A stretch of 5,566 nt of DNA from an uncultured Clostridia bacterium (lineage in GTDB: Bacteria > Bacillota > Clostridia > Oscillospirales > Acutalibacteraceae), in assembly GCA_937875885.1 (NCBI GenBank), contig CALEIO010000199.1:1-5566 (forward strand). The letters are read 5' to 3'. Shown one piece after another: positions 1 to 2,833 of the stretch. A program made the translations under genes and the position numbers. The notes under the pieces were generated by a model. It was given only the letters and a program-made list of their open reading frames with translations. It did no database searches and had not been told where the DNA came from. Each line of letters starts with the position of its first letter. The stretch's first letter is position 1.

Positions 1-1
1 T

Positions 2-142
2 GCTCAGTTTGCTGACGCAAAGGCAGAGCTGGCAGCAGATGCTGACCAGAATGGTGACATCAACGTTAAGGATGCTACAGCTATCCAGAAGTGGGTTGCA
101 GGCATCGCAGTTTCCACACCTATCGGTGAGTACATCGGTGGC
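2..142 (+). other. Dockerin domain, second F-hand repeat
   Basis: This segment encodes the inter-repeat helix AQFADAKAELAAD, a calcium-binding loop (D-x-D-x-N-G-D-I-N-V-K-D) and the recognition helix DATAIQKWVAGI, then the IGEYI tail. Dockerins need two such repeats; the first is expected just left of the window. It lies inside the protein rather than at its C-terminus, because about 240 residues follow it. Confidence 0.85.
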
Positions 143-868
143 GATGAGCCCGTAGATCCTCCTGTAGCTGATGATACACAGGCAAAGCTTACAGATCTCT
201 ACACAACAGCAAGTGCTCTCCACAAGGAGAAGGCAGACTATATCGAGGAGTACATCCTCAAGACTGATTCCGACGAGCTCAAGCTTAAGGCTGAGAAGTA
301 CGGTTTCGATCTTACAAAGGAAGATACAACAAAGAACGAGTATCAGAAGTTTGACAACGTTCTTACATCTGTTTCCTTCTATGTAGTTCAGGGTGGTTCT
401 GAGGAAGAGCTCAAGGCTGCTTATGCAACACTCGAGCAGGCTTACAACTGGTACAGCTTCTATGTAACAGAGCTCCACACAACACCCGTTCTTGTAGATC
501 CCAACGCTCCTGCAGATCCTTGGAGCATTGACGTTTCCAATGGTCAGTATCCCATCGTTCCCGGTTACAACACAGTTGTATTCTCCACTAAGTGGGATTC
601 CGCAAGCATCTATGCTTGGAAGGACGGCGGCGAGATGCAGTGGCCCGGTATCTCTATGAAGTGGGCACTTATGAACGAGTATGGTGAGAACCAGTTCGTA
701 GCATACATTCCCTCTGAGTACAACAACTACATCATCAACAACAATGGTGCAGGCGAGCAGACAATCGACCTTTCCGTAACAAGCAGCCTTGGTATGTATA
801 TGGCTGAGATGGTTGATGGTAAGTACACAATCGGTACTTGGTCCCCCAACTTCTACGAGTTCAAGTAA
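2..868 (+). CDS. Dockerin- and CBM26-containing secreted protein, 3' part
   Basis: This is the last 288 residues of a protein whose start lies left of the window; the frame is open from base 2 to the TAA at 866-868. Residues 1-46 are the end of a dockerin: the loop DADQNGDINVKD (13-24) has the calcium ligands D13, D15, N17, N21 and D24, followed by the helix DATAIQKWVAGI and the tail IGEYI typical of Ruminococcus dockerins. The first repeat must lie upstream. After an acidic Pro-rich linker (47-60), residues 60-156 look helical and FIVAR-like (SEEELKAAYATLEQAY at 133-148). Residues 190-281 are CBM26-like, with YAW (204-206), WPG (214-216), AYIP and NNNGAGEQTIDL. By family knowledge the dockerin docks the protein to a cohesin scaffoldin, and CBM26 binds alpha-glucan. 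The missing part could be an amylase/GH13 or a non-catalytic starch-adherence protein; I cannot tell which. All 19 Lys codons are AAG, suggesting high expression. Confidence 0.88.
   Translation, partial: AQFADAKAELAADADQNGDINVKDATAIQKWVAGIAVSTPIGEYIGGDEPVDPPVADDTQAKLTDLYTTASALHKEKADYIEEYILKTDSDELKLKAEKYGFDLTKEDTTKNEYQKFDNVLTSVSFYVVQGGSEEELKAAYATLEQAYNWYSFYVTELHTTPVLVDPNAPADPWSIDVSNGQYPIVPGYNTVVFSTKWDSASIYAWKDGGEMQWPGISMKWALMNEYGENQFVAYIPSEYNNYIINNNGAGEQTIDLSVTSSLGMYMAEMVDGKYTIGTWSPNFYEFK
569..844 (+). other. CBM26-like starch-binding module (C-terminal)
   Basis: The module starts with the strand NTVVFSTKWDSASIYAW and has the aromatic spacing Y-x-W then W-P-G (IYAW, QWPG), with ISMKW after it. 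The core ends in QFVAYIP and IINNNGAGEQTIDLS. The same signature occurs at the C-terminus of the large minus-strand protein (LYWW, GWPGQKM, VALLP, IIFNNGGNGKQTKDM). In characterised CBM26 modules such aromatics stack on alpha-glucan. The assignment is by motif only. Confidence 0.72.
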
Positions 869-910
869 TTTAAGTATCCGTAACTTATCACAGATAACTT
901 AATAAACTTT

Positions 911-940
911 GGCGCACAGCTTCGGCTGTGCGCCTTTTTT
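911..940 (+). terminator. Intrinsic terminator of the dockerin-protein gene
   Basis: A perfect 10-bp GC-rich stem (911-920 paired with 925-934) closes a TTCG tetraloop and is followed by six T residues. It begins 42 bp after the stop codon. On the minus strand there is only a short T tract after the stem, so it acts best in the plus direction. Confidence 0.95.
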
Positions 941-975
941 ATATCGGTAAATAAAATTTTGACTCCAGTATAAAG

Positions 976-1008
976 AAAACGCACAGAATAAGAATTCTGT
1001 GCGTTTTT
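976..1008 (-). terminator. Bidirectional-looking intrinsic terminator
   Basis: A 14-bp perfect stem (976-989 paired with 994-1007) with a 4-nt AAGA loop is flanked by T tracts in both directions: GTTTTT on plus, and TTTTCTTTA on minus. It is the best candidate end for the minus-strand small gene that stops at 1161, giving a 3' untranslated region of about 150 nt. It could also back up the plus-strand terminator at 911-940. Confidence 0.8.
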
Positions 1009-1160
1009 AAGTGTTATATGGTGAGTGCTATTTATTTGTTTGAATATGTATTTTGTGATTACATAGAGTATGTGTTTTTTTTGATATTCAGGTTTAGTTT
1101 GATGTGAATGTAGAACGTGCATTGAGATTTGATGTCTGTAATGTATATACAATAGCAAAA
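1009..1160. other. Non-coding gap between convergent genes
   Basis: This is AT-rich sequence with no convincing coding frame or RNA gene. A weak 5-bp hairpin with a 3-nt loop (1061-1073), followed closely by eight T residues (1075-1082), is the only structure I see. It is too weak to call. Confidence 0.5.
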
Positions 1161-1340
1161 TCAATTCTGCTTTCTTACAATCTTGTACTCATCATCAGGC
1201 TCATAGTAGTGACAATCAAAGTTACTGCCTTGCAGAAACTTTTCCATCTCATCTTCATCAAGGTTGATCTCGCATGTATAGCAACCGGCATAGTAGTCAT
1301 ATATGAAGTGAGCACACATTTCGCAATTATCTTTTGCCAT
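1161..1340 (-). CDS. Small Cys-rich protein, DUF6472-like
   Basis: A complete 59-residue protein begins MAKDNCEMCAHFIYDYYAGC and ends DDEYKIVRKQN, with ATG at 1340-1338 and TGA at 1163-1161. It has C-x2-C at 6/9, C-x2-C at 20/23, then Cys43-His44, an arrangement that suggests a small metal (zinc) site. The central NLDEDEMEKFLQG and terminal DEYKIVRKQ segments match the pattern I remember for the DUF6472 family of short clostridial proteins; this comes from recall, not a search. The function is unknown. The start is supported by a perfect GGAGG seven bases upstream. It has no signal peptide, so it is probably cytosolic. It lies downstream of the signal-peptidase operon on the same strand, separated from it by a terminator, so it is probably its own transcription unit. 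Confidence 0.85.
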   Translation of the reverse strand: MAKDNCEMCAHFIYDYYAGCYTCEINLDEDEMEKFLQGSNFDCHYYEPDDEYKIVRKQN

Positions 1341-1347
1341 AATAAGG

Positions 1348-1352
1348 CCTCC
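1348..1352 (-). promoter_or_regulatory. Shine-Dalgarno of the small Cys-rich gene
   Basis: GGAGG on the minus strand lies seven bases before the ATG at 1340. It fixes the start of a gene that would otherwise be easy to overlook. Confidence 0.85.
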
Positions 1353-1371
1353 ATTGTGTCGTTTGTGGTAA

Positions 1372-1400
1372 ATTATAATACAATGATTTTATCACAATAT
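1372..1400 (-). promoter_or_regulatory. Possible promoter of the small Cys-rich gene
   Basis: A perfect TATAAT is present on the minus strand at 1377-1372, in AT-rich DNA between the operon terminator and the small gene. The -35 is poor: TTGTGA (1397-1392) is only 14 bp away, and the 17-bp position reads ATATTG. The placement makes sense, but the -35 is not convincing. Confidence 0.4.
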
Positions 1401-1416
1401 TCTGTATATTTCAATA

Positions 1417-1456
1417 TAAAAACAGCTCCCTGGAACTTCTGTGTTCAGGGAGCTGT
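1417..1456 (-). terminator. Intrinsic terminator of the sipW-type operon
   Basis: An 11-bp perfect stem (1422-1432 with 1446-1456), extendable by a G-T and an A-T pair, encloses a short loop. On the minus strand it is followed by a T-rich run (TTTTTATATT). It starts six bases after the signal-peptidase stop codon, so it ends the three-gene transcript. Confidence 0.9.
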
Positions 1457-1461
1457 GATTT

Positions 1462-2109
1462 TTATAGTCCGTCTTCAAGATCAGTGATGATCTGATTTGA
1501 TTCCTCTTCTACAGATTCAACGTACTGTTTGTTGAATACAGGAATCTGAGCTGTCGCAGGAATATCTCCGTCATCATCTTCATCTTTGTTTCTCACAATG
1601 CTGATAAGATTCAGCAACTCGGTGCTGAAAGCAATTAGAATGAGAGAGCCAAAGGCAGCCAATCCATACCACTGGCTGAAGAAGTCATACAGAGAACCAA
1701 GGATGGGTACCTTATACAGAACCTTACCCATAATCTGCCCATCTTCAATCTGAGGATCGTCGATTGCTCCTTCTTTTATACCTCTTGTGGTGAAGTAGTA
1801 GGTGCCGTTTTCTTCGTAAGGTTCAGCAACAATCTGGTGAGTGATCAGTTTGCCTGCTACAGGACCCTCTTCGCCGTGATAGGTGATGACATCACCCTTT
1901 TTGAGGGTAGAGGGCTCAACATCTTTAATCATAATGATATCGCCGATATTAAGTTCCGGTTCCATACTTTCGGATGAAACTCTGAGCATTGTATGCCCCA
2001 GTATTGTTGGTGTATTACCCGAAATTCTTGCCAGTAGTACATAAATAAGTACCAGCACAAAGAAGATAAGGATTATTGAGCCAACAATTCGTTTTATTTT
2101 TTGAAACAT
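1462..2109 (-). CDS. sipW: SipW/ER-type signal peptidase I
   Basis: This 215-residue membrane serine peptidase would cleave signal peptides of exported proteins at the outer face of the membrane. A first membrane segment spans about 9-27. The nucleophile motif VSSESMEP gives Ser48. The general base is His91 (KLITHQIV), not Lys as in ordinary bacterial type I peptidases, which marks the SipW/ER (archaeal-eukaryotic) subtype. The later box is TTRGIKEGAIDDPQIEDGQI (Arg109-Gly110, Asp117/118), then GKVLYKVPILG. A second membrane segment spans about 148-171. The last 40 residues form an acidic, presumably cytosolic tail (KDEDDDGD at 175-182), slightly longer than usual for SipW. The start is ATG with AAGGAG ten bases upstream. 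It lies 43 bases after the stop of the preceding gene and is last in the operon. In Bacillus, SipW processes TasA and TapA; here the two upstream products are the likely substrates. Confidence 0.93.
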   Translation of the reverse strand: MFQKIKRIVGSIILIFFVLVLIYVLLARISGNTPTILGHTMLRVSSESMEPELNIGDIIMIKDVEPSTLKKGDVITYHGEEGPVAGKLITHQIVAEPYEENGTYYFTTRGIKEGAIDDPQIEDGQIMGKVLYKVPILGSLYDFFSQWYGLAAFGSLILIAFSTELLNLISIVRNKDEDDDGDIPATAQIPVFNKQYVESVEEESNQIITDLEDGL

Positions 2110-2119
2110 AGGGGAGAAT

Positions 2120-2125
2120 CTCCTT
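2120..2125 (-). promoter_or_regulatory. Shine-Dalgarno of the signal-peptidase gene
   Basis: AAGGAG on the minus strand is ten bases before the ATG at 2109. It overlaps a tight inverted repeat (GGAG-ATT-CTCC), which may slightly reduce translation. Confidence 0.7.
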
Positions 2126-2152
2126 AAGAGAATTTAACCAACTGTGTGTAGC

Positions 2153-2812
2153 TTAGTTATTAGTGAAGTGGATGTCAGTAATGGAGAATGTACGGGTTTT
2201 ATCGGGAGAAGTACTGTAAACACTCCATTCGATATTGGTAATACCTTTTTTAATCTCGATACCGGACAGAACAGGTACCCAACTAACAGTATGCATTTGA
2301 GTGGTTTTATCAGCAGCATCTTTTGTGCTGATAGATCCGGCCTTTGTAACAGGAGTTGTAACACCAACATGCATACTTGTATTAAGCTCTGTGTGGTATA
2401 TAACATCAATAAACAAGCTTGTGTTAGTAGTTACGTCACTGGTATTGGTGACAACTGTCTTAAAGTAATACACATCGTCAGGGGAAAGTTCAATTTCCGC
2501 TGTAGAGGTAATGGGAGTTGTTTCGTCATAAATAACATTACCCTGTTTGTTGAACAAAGCATTGCCCGAACCATCAATATCAGCAGCGTATGTGACAGCT
2601 GTGCAGCTGTTGCCGTTGATGTAGTAGGTGGGAGTTTCCAACTTGAGCGCTGTCCAGTAAGAAATACCATTATTCAGTTCAGTAGCGGTGGTCATATATG
2701 CGCCGCCTTCTTCGGCAGGACGGGTGGACCAGGAGAACGTGTTACAGATGATTGTCAATGTGAACATCAGTATAAGCACAAACTGAAGTTTTACAAATCT
2801 TTTAGTTGTCAT
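2153..2812 (-). CDS. Exported TasA/camelysin-like protein, putative SipW substrate
   Basis: This 219-residue protein has a basic N-terminus (MTTKRFVK), a hydrophobic segment at about 9-23 and then CNTFSWSTRP (23-32). That motif resembles the GGTWAAFND/GGTFAYFSD cleavage region of TasA and CalY, where SipW cuts. The rest is Thr/Asn-rich and strand-rich (VYYFKTVVTNTSDVTTNTSL at 114-133, TSLFIDVIYH), as expected of a beta-sandwich. It ends TFSITDIHFTNN, without a wall-sorting signal, dockerin or CBM that I can see. I do not recognise a named family beyond this resemblance. It starts 21 bases after the large gene stops and is followed 43 bases later by the SipW-type peptidase, so it is probably a co-translated substrate: a fibre subunit, or an anchor/accessory like TapA. 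The ATG has AAAGGA ten bases upstream. Confidence 0.8.
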   Translation of the reverse strand: MTTKRFVKLQFVLILMFTLTIICNTFSWSTRPAEEGGAYMTTATELNNGISYWTALKLETPTYYINGNSCTAVTYAADIDGSGNALFNKQGNVIYDETTPITSTAEIELSPDDVYYFKTVVTNTSDVTTNTSLFIDVIYHTELNTSMHVGVTTPVTKAGSISTKDAADKTTQMHTVSWVPVLSGIEIKKGITNIEWSVYSTSPDKTRTFSITDIHFTNN

Positions 2813-2822
2813 GGTCTCACCG

Positions 2823-2828
2823 TCCTTT
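2823..2828 (-). promoter_or_regulatory. Shine-Dalgarno of the TasA-like gene
   Basis: AAAGGA on the minus strand lies ten bases before the ATG at 2812, inside the 21-bp gap after the upstream stop codon. This supports tight co-transcription. Confidence 0.65.
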
Positions 2829-2833
2829 CGTTG

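Noticed and set aside
1061..1082. Short hairpin followed by eight T residues on the plus strand
   Set aside because: The stem is only 5 bp and AT-rich, and no plus-strand gene precedes it beyond two stronger terminators.
853..1164. A 103-codon minus-strand frame beginning just at the stop of the small Cys-rich gene
   Set aside because: It starts with TTG, runs straight through both terminator hairpins, has low-complexity composition and lacks a ribosome binding site or recognisable motif.
1104..1487. A 127-codon plus-strand frame
   Set aside because: It lies antisense to the well-supported small Cys-rich gene and covers the operon terminator. It has no Shine-Dalgarno and a composition typical of an antisense shadow.
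2595..2610. Inverted repeat ACAGCT-GTGC-AGCTGT
   Set aside because: It lies within the coding sequence of the TasA-like protein (encoding part of NSCTAV), has only a 6-bp stem and no T tract, so it is probably a chance match.
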